A DNA stretch of 64,000 nt from Pseudopyrenochaeta lycopersici. Taxonomy: Eukaryota; Ascomycota; Dothideomycetes; Pleosporales; Pseudopyrenochaetaceae. The notes under the pieces are model-generated. The model ran no database searches, was not told where the DNA came from, and saw nothing but the letters and a program-made list of their open reading frames with translations. Each line of letters begins with the position of its first letter. Position 1 is the first letter of the stretch. The DNA lies in contig NHZP01000016.1 of the NCBI GenBank assembly GCA_003313425.1, positions 1 to 64,000 on the forward strand, written 5' to 3'. Shown here in pieces: positions 25,281 through 35,818 of this stretch. Both the position numbers and the translations under genes were made by a program.

Positions 25281-28200
25281 GTTCGTTGTTTCTTTTTCTT
25301 TCTTTCCTCCCTTTCCCAATATTCTCTAATCTTTTCTTAACAGTTTCTTAGGTTTTCCAGTAGTTCCCACGTACTCTCTACGCTTAGGTATCCTTTCTAT
25401 TTAACTAGGTAGCTAAAGCTTAGTTCTAGGTCGTTAACTCTTCTATTTCGTTAGTATCCCTAGATTTTCTTAACTTTAAACTCGTTCTCTTCTTCTAGTT
25501 CGTACTAGAATGTTTTCTGTAATAGTATAGTAAGGTCGGCTAGTTCTAACTTAGAGATATAGAAGCGGGGGTAGATCTTTGCATCTAGTAGTAGCTTAAG
25601 TGTGTAGTTTACGGGTCCGTTTCGTTCTTTAACTAAAAATAGTCTAACTTTAACGTGATTAAGTCCCTTACTTAGACGCTTATTGCGTAGATTTTTTATA
25701 AGCAAGTATGCTTTATCCCCCTTCTTTAGCTAAGGTGCCATTTTTCTTTTCTTATTTTAGTAGGAAATACTGTTGCGTTATGCTTTCTTAAGGTTTTCTT
25801 AGAGTTATTCATGTATTTTCTTTATTTCTTTAGCTATCTTTATAGCTGCTTTAGCTCTTCTGCTAGGATATGACTTTATAAAGAGATTAGGGTGTCTCCT
25901 GTAGTTAGCAAAGAACAGTGTCTTTCTAGTTAATTCTAACAATTTGTTATTATAGGCTAGTTATGCTATTAGTAACAGTAAAACCTAATTATTTTGCTGT
26001 TAATTGCTGTAAATCCTTAGGTAGGTTTTTATTATTCTGTTTATTCTTTCTGTCTGTCCGTCTGTTTGTAAGTAATAGGCTGTTAATAGTTTTCTTTTTG
26101 TTCCTATCGCGGCCATTAATGTAGACTAGAAGTTAGACGTAAAGAGCTTATCTCTATCACTTATAATAGACTTAGGTATACTGTGATATCGTATTAGTCT
26201 GTCTAAGACAACAAACGCTAGTTATTCTGTGTTATAGTCATTCCTAAATAGTATCATTTCCGCTGCTTTTATAAACCTGCAGACTATATTAAAGATAGCG
26301 TTGTACTTAATTCCTGTTGCGGGATCTTTAGACAGTAGTAACCCTATTACAAAGTCTATAGAAATGTCTGCCTAAGGTTCGTTAGGTAGCGCTATAGCTT
26401 GCATTTCTCTGTAGAGTGCGTAGGTACTGTGTTTATTCTTATAATAGTCCGCGCATTTTTTAATAAACTGTTTAACCTTAACCTTTATATTCTTAAAGCT
26501 GTAGTGTCGTTATATAAGTTCTATTATTCTCTTAAGTCCTAGGTAACTGTGTACTAGGTTATCGTAGTGTTATTAGATAATTACTTCTTATAATTCCTTA
26601 GGTACTTCAGACGTAATTATTATAGTGTTGTTTAATAACTTATTAGGTCCTAAGCTTCTATCCTAGTTAACTTAAAGGATAGCATTACTAACTATTACTT
26701 TTATTCCTGCGATGTCTAATCTGCAGCTAAGAGCATTAGCTCTGCTGTTATCCTTTCCTAGCGTATACACGATCCTAAACTTGTATTATCCTAGCATTTT
26801 AGCCTATCTAACCTGTCTACAGTTTAAAGTCTTAGTAGTAGTAAAATAAACTAAGTTCTTATAATCCGTAAATATTGTAAGATCTAAGCAACTTTCTGCG
26901 TAGATTTGCTAGTAGTTAAGGGCATTAACAACTACTATAAGCTCTTTGTTATGCACGTCGTAGCGTTCCTCAGCGTCTATAAATTTTCTTAAGTAGTACA
27001 CGATTAGGTGCTATTTCCTATTACGTTCTTATTTTACTGTTGCACCTAGTGTAAAGTCTAAGGCATCTGTTTTAAACTATAAAGGTTCTCCTGTTTAGAA
27101 TATAATTAACACTAGTAGTATAATACAGGCTTCCTTAAGTATCTAGAATACTTTTCTTTATTTATTTCCCTATTCCTATTTTGTCTGTTTTCTTGTAAGT
27201 TTAGTAAGTAAGATAGATTTCTTAGAAAAGTCTTTAATAAATTATTAGTTAAAGTTAACAAATCCTATAAGTAACTATATATCTTTAACTATTTTAGGTT
27301 TGGGCTATTCCTTTACTACTCTTATCTTCTCTTCGCTTATCTTTACTCTGTATACACCTACTATATATCCTAGATATTTAACTTCTTCCTTATAGAACTT
27401 ACATTTCTTAGGTTTAAGTAGTAACCTAAATCTTTCTAAGCAGGCAAGAACTGTTTTAACGTGCTTAATATGTTCCTGTAGATTATTAGAGTACACAAGG
27501 ATATTATTAAGGTATGCGATAATAAATATATCTAAGTATTCCCTTAATATATTATTAATAAGTGCCTAGCATGTTGCTAGTGCGTTAGTAAGACTAAAAG
27601 GTATTACTATATACTTATAGTAGCCGTAGCGTGTTCTAAACGCAGTCTTCTATTCTTTACCTTTTTTTATGCGAATAAGGTTATACGCTCCTCTTAAGTC
27701 TAATACTGTAAAGACTTTTACAAAGGCTAGTTAATCCCGTAATTCTACTATATTTAGTAAAGAGTATTAATTCTTTATTATAATATTATTAAGTTTTCTA
27801 TAGTTAACATATAATCTTAGTTTCTTATTCTTTTTGAGTATAAATAGTATAGGGTATCCTACTGGCGATTGTAATTCTCTAATAAATACTTTTTTTAAGT
27901 TCGTCTTAATATATTCGCGCAGGGTTTTAAGTTCTTTTTCTAATAAACTATAAATTAGGCTGAAAGTTAGTTACTTTCCTTCCTATAGGATTATCTTATA
28001 ATCCTAGGGTTAATATTTAGGTAATACTTTTATACTTATCTCTTCCTAAAAGAGTAACTTATATTCTTTATACTTATTAGGGATTGCTAGAGTTACGCTT
28101 TACTCCTTAACTCTAGCTTGTTAGTCTAAGGGCCTCCTATTAGTACCTGCTAAGTCAGACCCTTATGTCTTGAGGTTATCCTTATTTAAAGTAAGGATCC

Positions 28201-30860
28201 TAATCGTTATCTTCTTATCTACCTGGGCACTCAGCCGCAGCGTAGGCTTACTTGTAGTTACGTCTGTTCTACAGCATTTAAATAAGAACTTCTTCCTTTT
28301 CTAATCTATGTCTAGACTATGTTCTCTTAACTATAGGAGTCCTAGTATTATATCGTGTTGTAATAGTCTAAAGATGTCTAGGTTAATTGTTTCCCTATAG
28401 TTCTAGATAATAAGTTGTACGTTCTGTACTTTGTGTGTGATTACAGACTCTAATAGCATTAGTTGTCTATTAGCTACTATTAATAGATATAGTACTAACT
28501 TTAATAATAGAATAAGGCTAGCTTATTTTATCGCTCGCGCAGAAATGTAGCTCCGTTATGCTCTGAAATCTACTAGTGCCTTTATCTAGCTTCCGTTAAG
28601 CTTAATATTTAGCTTAAGAAGTCTTTATGCGCCTGTTGCACATAGAGTTTATAATTCCTGCCTATTAGTAGGCGTAACTCTAAAAAAGGCTCCTCCTAAT
28701 ACCTATTTAGTATCTTTACGTCTTTATGCTTAAGGCAGTCAGAGTTAAGGCATGTTTGCTATTGCCGCTGATTACACTCTCTATTAAAGACTAGCTGTAT
28801 TGCTATAGTAGCCGCAGGGTCGTTATTTCCTAGGAAGTAGAGAACAGTCCTCTTATCCTATAGGTGGTTATCGCATTTAACCTTAAGACAATTATACTAT
28901 TAGTATTTGCATTAGTAAAACAAGTAAGGGAAGTATCCCTGTTCTGTCTTACTTAAATAGTGTATAGCACACAGGTCTGTAGTACAGAAAGACTAGTAGA
29001 TAACACTGTGTCGCTTATTACGTAGATCTATTAAGTAGTCTAGTACTAGTTTCTGTAGTTCTTTGCGCATGGTATGTAGGGTCTAAGCCGCCTCTGCGCG
29101 CTCGTAGTAGTTTCTGGCTTCTTCCTCTGTGAGCAGCCAGTTGGGGTCAACATTCTCTTTATCGTCCTCTTAATGCATCTGTTATTTGAGCTAGGTGTAT
29201 ATGTCTTGTTTCTTACTATCTGTAAGCACAATCTCGCTATAGGAATTAACTCGAAGGTACCCTTATCGTACTAAGTCCTAAGTATTAGGTACGTAGAAGG
29301 CGTCTTCCCGTGTTAGTAGTAGCATTATTTGGCGTCATAGTATATATTTAGAGGTCTTAACTACTAGGGGTTCTAGTACCTATATTTATCTAGCTTATTA
29401 AAGTTTCTATAGTGCGTCCTTAATACTTACAGGTTGCTATACTTCTTTAGCTTTCTCTGCCTACTCTTATGTTACTTTTATGTAATGTTTAGGGTAACAG
29501 TAGTATTTCCGCAACATATCTTACATCGCTTATTCAGCCGGGATAATCGTACTTATTCCTTATTTTATAGCTGCTTCCTATTCTTCTAGAGTTAGCGCGT
29601 TAATATATTATGCTTTGTATATGTGTTACGCGTATAGTTAGCAGTTAAGTTCTGCGATATCTTTTTCCGCCTCTATAGGCGTTGTTAGCCTCAGGGTTCC
29701 TAGTTAATGTTAGTTCTAGAAGTTTTCCTTTTTCTAATCCTTAGTTAAGAGTACTATAGTGTTATTAAGGTCTTCTTTAGCATCTTTGTAGACTAGGGAC
29801 AAGGAGCTGTTACTCTCTTCCTTATCTTCGCTATACTAGGTTCCTAGAATCCCTTTCTTAGTAGGTTCTTAGGGAGGTAGCTATAATAACTCCGTGTCTT
29901 AGGCCTCTTCCTCTTAGGTAGCGACGACTTCCTATGTTTTGTCGTCGCTGTTTTCTTCTTTTACAGCTAACATGTTAATCTAGGAGGTTACCTTACTCTT
30001 TTACCTACAGTCCTTAGCTATATAGCCTTTCTTATTATAGTTAAAGCAGGTTATTTCTTTTTTCTTCCCGCCTTTACCTAACTTTTCCTTATTAAGGTTA
30101 TCTAGATACATTACCTTAGGACCCCCTAACATATATTATCTAGGCACTCCTTATAGCTACTACTAATAGCGTAGGCAACTATTATTTAACTTGTTATAAT
30201 AGTCCTTCTAGGGTTTCTTTTCTTCCTTTATTTAACCTAGTAGTTATCTTCTAAGTCGCATACAGAGCTTATAGAGTTCTACATCTAGTTAGATAGTTTT
30301 ATTAATTAGGTTGTTTAGCGTGTTAATACCTATGCTGGAGCGCATTAGCTCAGTCTAAACGTCTGCTTTTAGGCCTTATTTATATATAGTTTTTAGGGTG
30401 TCGTCATTCTAGTTAGTTTGTCTGGCATACCCTAAAAACTCGTTAGCGTAGTCAGCTGCAGACTAGGTTTATCGCATGTTCTAAATTTTACGTTCTACGA
30501 TAGTAGTTTTGTTTAGCAGCCTAAACGCTTATCGCATACGTGTCTTGAATTCTCTCGTGTCTTCAAACATCTAGATTAGCTCCTTAGGTTTAGTTCCTTC
30601 AGCCAGGTACTTAACTAAGTAAGGCTTCACCTATTTAGCAGCTTCGCCCCTCATATAGCTTGTTATAAGTACTGCTTAGTCGTCGTCGTCTATAGTAGTC
30701 GCATTAAACTTAAAGAATAGGTTAAACTAGAGTAACTATTCTTTAAGCTTAAACCGATCTCTATAGAAGAGGTCCAGTTTAGCAACAGCGTTGCCTAGCC
30801 TAGTAGCATAGTAGGCCGCGTTTTCTATATAAGTGTTACTTATCTTAAGGGTGTTTAAAG

Positions 30861-31312
30861 TGTGAAGAATCTTAGAAGCTATTAGTAAGGATAACTAATA
30901 AGATTACAAGGTTAGTTCTCTAGGATAGAGTAAGGGACTAGATAGAAGGGGGTTTAATACTAAGACAGTAAGAGGGCGCTTCTATAAAGAGTACTAAGGG
31001 TTAAGAATAATTAGTATTACTATTACTATACTATAGAGTATAATATTAAGTTAAACATACTAAGCTATAGGGGCTTATTATAGTAATCTATATACAGGCT
31101 GTCCTATAGGATCCTATAAATCCTATTATAGGTTTTCCTAGGATTTCATAGGATCTGTAGGATACACGTGAGATCCTAGAGAATCCTATAGGGGCCGTCG
31201 CTAAGCTTTCTAGGACACTAGCTCCTACTGGGCTAGCACATGCGTCATAGCCCTAGGCCACGAGTGAGCCCTTTTTTAAGCTGCGCGTCCCCTCCTTCCT
31301 TGGATCGTAACA
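30861..31312 (-). repeat. Gypsy-5 5' LTR (452 bp)
   Basis: Its length and ends match the 3' LTR. The R-U5 part (30861 to about 31095) has taken many C-to-T/G-to-A changes, whereas the U3 part is nearly the same as in the other copy. Confidence 0.95.
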
Positions 31313-31749
31313 ATAGGAATAGAGAAATAAATAAAGAAAAGTATTTTAGATGCTTAAAGAAGCCTGTATTATACTACTAGTGTTAATTATATTCTAAATA
31401 AGAGAACTCTTATAGTTTAAAATAGATACCTTAGATCTTGCACTAGGCGTAACAGCAAAATAGGAATAAAATAGGAAATAGCACCTAATTACTTACTACT
31501 TAAGAAAATTTATAGACCCTAAGGAACGCTACAACGTATATAATAAAGAACTTATAGTAATTATTAACGCCCTTGACTACTAGCAGATCTATGCAGAGAG
31601 CTGCTTAGATCTTAAGATATTTATAAATTATAAGAACTTAGTTAATTTTACTACTAACGTGTCCCACAAGCGAGCGCCGCGCACAAGCGAGCGCCGCACC
31701 CCACCAAGTTTGAGCACCTCTACCAGCGTACAGCTCAACTATAAATTTA

Positions 31750-33081
31750 AGTACTCTATAGATATTAATATGTAAGCTTAAGTAGCACCTATAGTATCGT
31801 TTTTACAGATGCGCGAGTTATTCCTAGTCTCTCTGCACCTTTTATAGCGCGATAGAGCACGGCTGCTAAGGCCTGATTGCTCCCTACTGTAACGCATTTC
31901 ACGCCTAATCTATTAATCAGCCTCTTATTAAGTAACTATATCCTCTCTAACTCCTTTTATTAAGAATCCTTTCTTCTAAATCTACTTTCTCTTACGCTGC
32001 TTTTACTAAGTTACTGCCTTATTAGCCTTCTTAAGGCTATTAATCTTACCCTCTATTAGCTTAGCTCTATATGCCTCTACTATAGCCCCCTTTATAAACT
32101 AATTAAGCGCCTTAATAATTAAGGCTAGTAATAAGCTCTTATGCCGTTAAACGCGATCGCTAATTAGAGTTAATTAAGCCTTAAACTCACGTGGGTTCCT
32201 TGGTGTTTGAGGCTCCTAGAGAGCTCCTTACTGAGCTCCTTGCTGGGCTCCTTACTCAGCTCCTTGCTTAGCTCCTAGCTGAGCTCCTAGTTAAGCTCCT
32301 TACTGAGCTCCTTGCTGGGCTCCTTACTCAGCTCCTTGCTTAGCTCCTAGCTGAGCTCCTAGTTAAGCTCCTAATTGAGCTCCTAGCTGAGCTCCTAGTT
32401 GAGCTCCTAGCTGAGCTCCTAATTGAGCTCCTAGCTAAGCTCCTAGCTGAGCTCCTTCCCGAGCTCCTAACTGAGCTGCTGGTAATAGCGTACGCAGCTG
32501 GACATCTAGCCTTAACAAGACAACGTCTAGCTGGAGAGGAATAAGGCCTGCTCCTCGAAATGCTGAGCGTATATTAACTGCAGTGAAAGCTTGATCAAAT
32601 GCTGCTTTAAAGGCAGGCAGAAATTCAAGCTTCGTAATGTGGTTAATGTAGGCCTTAATCAAGCTCTCTATCTAGTGGCTGTACGCCTTCTTAAGAGGAG
32701 AGAAGCAGCTAACGTCAAGAGGCTGCAGCAGATAAGATGAGTGTGGTGGCATGCAGAGGGTATAGATAGCCAATTTATGCCAACTAGACCTCTACCACGC
32801 GTTGATAGCAGCTCATTAGCCATATCACGTATAGCTGCGTATGTAGGCAGAAATCCACGCTGATCTGGATTAAGTATATAATTAACTATCACCTCCTCTT
32901 CTAGCTAGGTAAGCTTCCTTAAGTTAGGCTGGCAATCGCGTCGAGCAGTAGTCCCAGCGCGTCAGCGACGGATTGTTCTTTTAGACACGTTAAAGATTGC
33001 TGCAGTAGGCTAGTTGCCACTAATTTAATGCGCATGAATAGCTAAGATAGCAAGCTGGATATCTGCTTCGTTTGAAGGCAT
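31750..33081 (-). pseudogene. Internally deleted pogo/Fot1 transposase (DDE core lost)
   Basis: The frame starts with ATG at 33081 (MPSNEADIQLAILAIH). The N-terminal helix-turn-helix/CENPB-like DNA-binding part runs to about 32770 (NPDQRGFLPTYAAIRDMANE) and breaks after GINWLSIP. The sequence then jumps, in another frame, to the block that follows the last catalytic Asp in this family (PPHSSYLLQPLDV, about 32750). It continues with YINHITKLEFLPAFKAAF (32660-32600), a repeat-encoded AQLGAQLGA linker, and a C-terminal helical region (KALNQFIKGAIVEAYRAK near 32090-32040). The DDE catalytic domain, normally some 200 residues between these parts, is absent. It cannot be active; mobilisation would need a full-length copy elsewhere. 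Confidence 0.85.
32226..32475. repeat. 12-bp GAGCTCCT-based minisatellite inside the transposase
   Basis: About 20 units of GAGCTCCTNNCT follow one another. A 72-bp block of six units starting at 32228 is repeated at 32300, showing higher-order duplication. On the minus strand each unit adds four residues of the type AQLG/ARxG, giving a repetitive linker between the transposase domains. The tract stays in frame with the blocks on both sides. Confidence 0.9.
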
Positions 33082-34755
33082 TTGAAGAGCGTGGCGTTGA
33101 GCTATTGTACGTTAAGATGAGAGAGGTGCTCAAACTTAGTGGGGTGCGGCGCTCGCTTGTGCGCGGCGCTCGCTTGTGGGACACGTTACTAAAGATTTAA
33201 ACTAAAGACAGGTTAGATAGGCGGAAATACTAGGATAATATAAGTTTAAAATTATATACACGCTAGGAAAGGATAATAGTAGAGCTGATGCTCTTAGCTA
33301 CAGACTAGACATTGCAGGAATAAAAGTAATAGTTAATAATACTATCTTTTAAGTAAACTAGGATAGAAGCTTAGGACCTAATAAGTTATTAAATAACACT
33401 ATAATAATTACGTCTAAGGTACCTAAAGAATTATAAGAAGTAATTATCTAATAACACTATAATAACTTAGTATTTAGTTACCCTAGAATTAAGAGAATAA
33501 TAGAACTTATATAGTAACACTATAGCTTTAAAAATATAAAGGCTAAAGTTAAACAGTTTATTAAGAAATGCGCGGACTGTTAGAAGAATAAACACAGTAC
33601 CTACGCACCCTACAGAGAAATGCAAGCTATAGAACTACCTAATAAACCTTAGGTAGATATTTCTATAGACTTTGTAACAGGGTTACTACTGTCTAATGAT
33701 CCCGCGACAGGAATTAAGTATAATACTATCTTTAATATAGTCTGCAGGTTTACAAAAGCAGTAGAAATAATACTATTTAGAAACGACTATAACATAGAAT
33801 AATTAGCGTTTATTATCCTAGACAGACTAATACGATATTACAGTATACCTAAGTCTATTATAAGTAACAGAGACAAGCTCTTTATATCTAACTTCTAGTC
33901 TATATTAATAGCCGCGATAGGAATAAAGAGAAAGTTATTAACAGCCTATTACCTATAAATAGACAGATAAACAGAAAGAATAAATAGAATAATAAAAACC
34001 TACCTAAGGATTTACAGTAATTAATAGCAAAATAATTAGGTTGTACTATTACTAATAGCATAACTAGCCTATAATAACAAATTATTAGAGTTAACTAAAA
34101 AGATACTATTCTTTACTAATTATAGGAGACACCTTAATCTCTTTATAAAGTTATATCCTAGTAGAAAAGCTAAAGCAGCTATAAAAATAGCTAAAGAAAT
34201 AAAGAAAATACACGAATAACTCTAAGAAAACCTTAAGAAAGCACAGCGTAATAGTATTTCTTACTAAAATAAGAAAAGAAAAATAGCACCTTAGCTAAAG
34301 AAGAGGGATAAAGCATATTTACTTATAAAGAATCTGCGCAACAAGCAACTAAGTAAAAGACTTAATTACGTTAAAGTTAGACTATTTTTAGTTAAAGAAC
34401 AGAATAGACTAGTAAACTATATACTTAAGCTACTACTAGATGTAAAAATCTACCTACGCTTCTATATTTCTAAGTTAGAACTAGCTAACCCCGCAACGCT
34501 ACTATAAAGAATATTCTAGTACGAACCTAAAGAAGAAAATAAGTTTAAGGTTAAGAAAATATAGGGGTACTAATAAAATAGAAGAGTTAATAACCTAGAA
34601 CTAAGCTTCAGTTACCTAGTTAAATAGAAAGGATACCTAAGCGCAGAAAGCACGTAGGAGCTACTAGAAAACCTAAGGAACTGTTAAGAAAAAATTAGAG
34701 AATATTAGGAAAGAGAAGAAAGGAAGAAGAAGAAATAAATAAACTTTAAGAAACG

Positions 34756-35337
34756 TTAGGAGCTAGAGGAAACTATTAGGTCTACTACTAATAGCCTATT
34801 ACTAACTAGGGCCTCCTAGTACTTAAGAGGGAAGCCCTTAAATACACCCTAGGTGCTAGGTAACAAACTAAAACTAAGGGCGTTAGAAGCGTTCTTAGGT
34901 AATAAGGCCTCCGCCGCTTCTTACTCCTTAATATCCCGCTCCTCTACAGCTATTACTTCCTCTACGCGCTAATTAATTAGATCTATTTATTATTGTAACT
35001 GCTCTTTGCAAGCCTAAGTAACGCGCAGCTCCTCTAGAGCTTTTTTATGCGCCTTTATTATAACCTCTTACGTATCTCTAGATTCTTTTATTTACTCTTA
35101 AAGCTTTATCTTTTAATCTACTAATTATTTAAATTTAGACTCTATAACTCGCACGTTGCAACGTTACCCTTAACGCAGATACTTGCTACATTTCCTAGAA
35201 CGAACATAGACCTTATACACCTAATTATACTTTACGCACGTTGCGCACTTTTAAACTATAGCTTCCTTAAAGGAGTTAATAAAATTATAAAGGCGTTAGC
35301 GACGAACAGTGCTAAACACTTATAGATGTTTAGGCAT
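34756..35337 (-). pseudogene. Antisense Cys-rich/coiled-coil ORF in the 3' region of Gypsy-4
   Basis: A 194-codon minus-strand frame runs from ATG 35337 (MPKHL) to TAA 34756-34758, opposite to Gypsy-4 pol and 85 bp from its 3' LTR. It has a Cys cluster (KCATCVKYN, then SRKCSKYLRQGQRCNV with one TAG read as Gln) at about 35255-35155, resembling a small zinc-binding knot, and then a charged coiled coil (35130-34900). All internal stops are TAG/TAA of the RIP type. It matches the layout, though not the exact sequence, of the Gypsy-5 antisense frame. It could represent an accessory protein of the element. Function unknown. Confidence 0.6.
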
Positions 35338-35422
35338 AACGAGATATAATGCAGTAAGAAATAGGAAACGCCCGCGTTATATAATAAGCACTAAGGACAG
35401 CGCTAGGACAGGAGGGGGATGG

Positions 35423-35813
35423 TGTTACAATCCTGCTAGGACCCTACCCTAGTAGCCCTAACTGAACCTTACAGGTATTGGACTAACAACTGAGGTCACG
35501 TGACGTGCTCAGTTGATCAGTCTAATCAGCGACACTAAGCACACTAAGCATACTAAGCAACCTGTATAACTTCTATGTATATAGACTACTATAAGGGGCC
35601 CTTATAGCCTAGTATGTTTAACTTAATATTATACTCTATAGTATAGTAATAGCAATACTAATTATTCTTAACCCTTAGTACTCTTTACAGAAGCGCCCTC
35701 TTACTGTCTTAGTATTAAACCCCCCCTTCCATCTAGTCCCTCACTCTATCCCGGAGAACTAACCTTACAATCTTATTAGTTATCCTCACCGATAGCTTTT
35801 AAGATTCTTCACA
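35423..35813 (+). repeat. Gypsy-4 3' LTR (391 bp)
   Basis: It is the same length as the 5' LTR, starts TGTTACAATCC and ends TTCTTCACA. It is preceded by a purine tract (AGGAGGGGGATGG) and followed by the TAAAT duplication. Near its start several CCA/TGG of the 5' copy read CTA/TAG here. Confidence 0.95.
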
Positions 35814-35818
35814 TAAAT

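Larger units (their letters stand above)
24215..31312 (-). mobile_element. Gypsy-5: complete 7098-bp chromovirus inserted in Gypsy-4
   Basis: Identical-length 452-bp LTRs lie at 24215-24666 (3') and 30861-31312 (5'), with target copies ATAGG at 24210-24214 and 31313-31317. Reading the minus strand leftwards from 30860: gag with a Cys-rich knuckle near 30040, protease near 28450-28600, reverse transcriptase near 27900-27240, RNase H near 27200-26750, integrase near 26700-25750, a GPY/F module at 25700-25510 and a chromodomain near 25450-25360. It belongs to the same family as Gypsy-2 and Gypsy-4, with a different U3. The longest surviving open piece in pol covers 27496-27305, inside the reverse transcriptase. 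Fewer sites are mutated than in Gypsy-2 or Gypsy-4, so it is the youngest of the three. Confidence 0.95.
31657..33186 (-). mobile_element. Non-autonomous Fot1/pogo-like (Tc1-mariner) DNA transposon, 1530 bp
   Basis: Terminal inverted repeats of about 65 bp start ACGTGTCCCACAAGCG (31657-31721 and 33122-33186), differ at one position by eye, and each contain CACAAGCGAGCGCCGC twice. A TA duplication flanks them (31655-31656, 33187-33188), as expected for this superfamily. Removing the element and one TA restores the Gypsy-4 RNase H frame. Inside, on the minus strand, are both ends of a pogo-type transposase with the catalytic middle missing. The element shows little RIP, so it arrived late or escaped by being rare. 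Confidence 0.92.
20138..35813 (+). mobile_element. Gypsy-4: complete RIP-mutated chromovirus, split by two nested insertions
   Basis: Two 391-bp LTRs (20138-20528, 35423-35813) and a flanking duplication TAAAT (20133-20137, 35814-35818) define the element. Its pieces are 20138-24214, 31313-31656 and 33187-35813. Plus-strand domains in order: gag, with a decayed zinc knuckle near 21340-21380; protease near 22800-23060; reverse transcriptase at about 23570-24200, with YLNN for YLDD near 23876; RNase H continuing at 31320-31650 and resuming at 33187; integrase at about 33450-34350; a GPY/F module near 34370-34500; and a C-terminal chromodomain near 34585-34690. The reading frame resumes correctly across both insertions once they and one target copy are removed. 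Stops are TAG/TAA throughout. Confidence 0.93.

Noticed and set aside
25505..25705. Minus-strand 66-codon frame as a separate gene
   Set aside because: It is the GPY/F end of the Gypsy-5 integrase.
27305..27496. Minus-strand 63-codon frame as a separate gene
   Set aside because: It is a surviving stop-free piece of the Gypsy-5 reverse transcriptase, described with that element.
29046..29231. Minus-strand 61-codon frame
   Set aside because: Out of register with Gypsy-5 gag-protease and without features; a chance frame.
32226..32475. CRISPR-like array
   Set aside because: Units are contiguous 12-mers with no unique spacers, inside a transposase reading frame.
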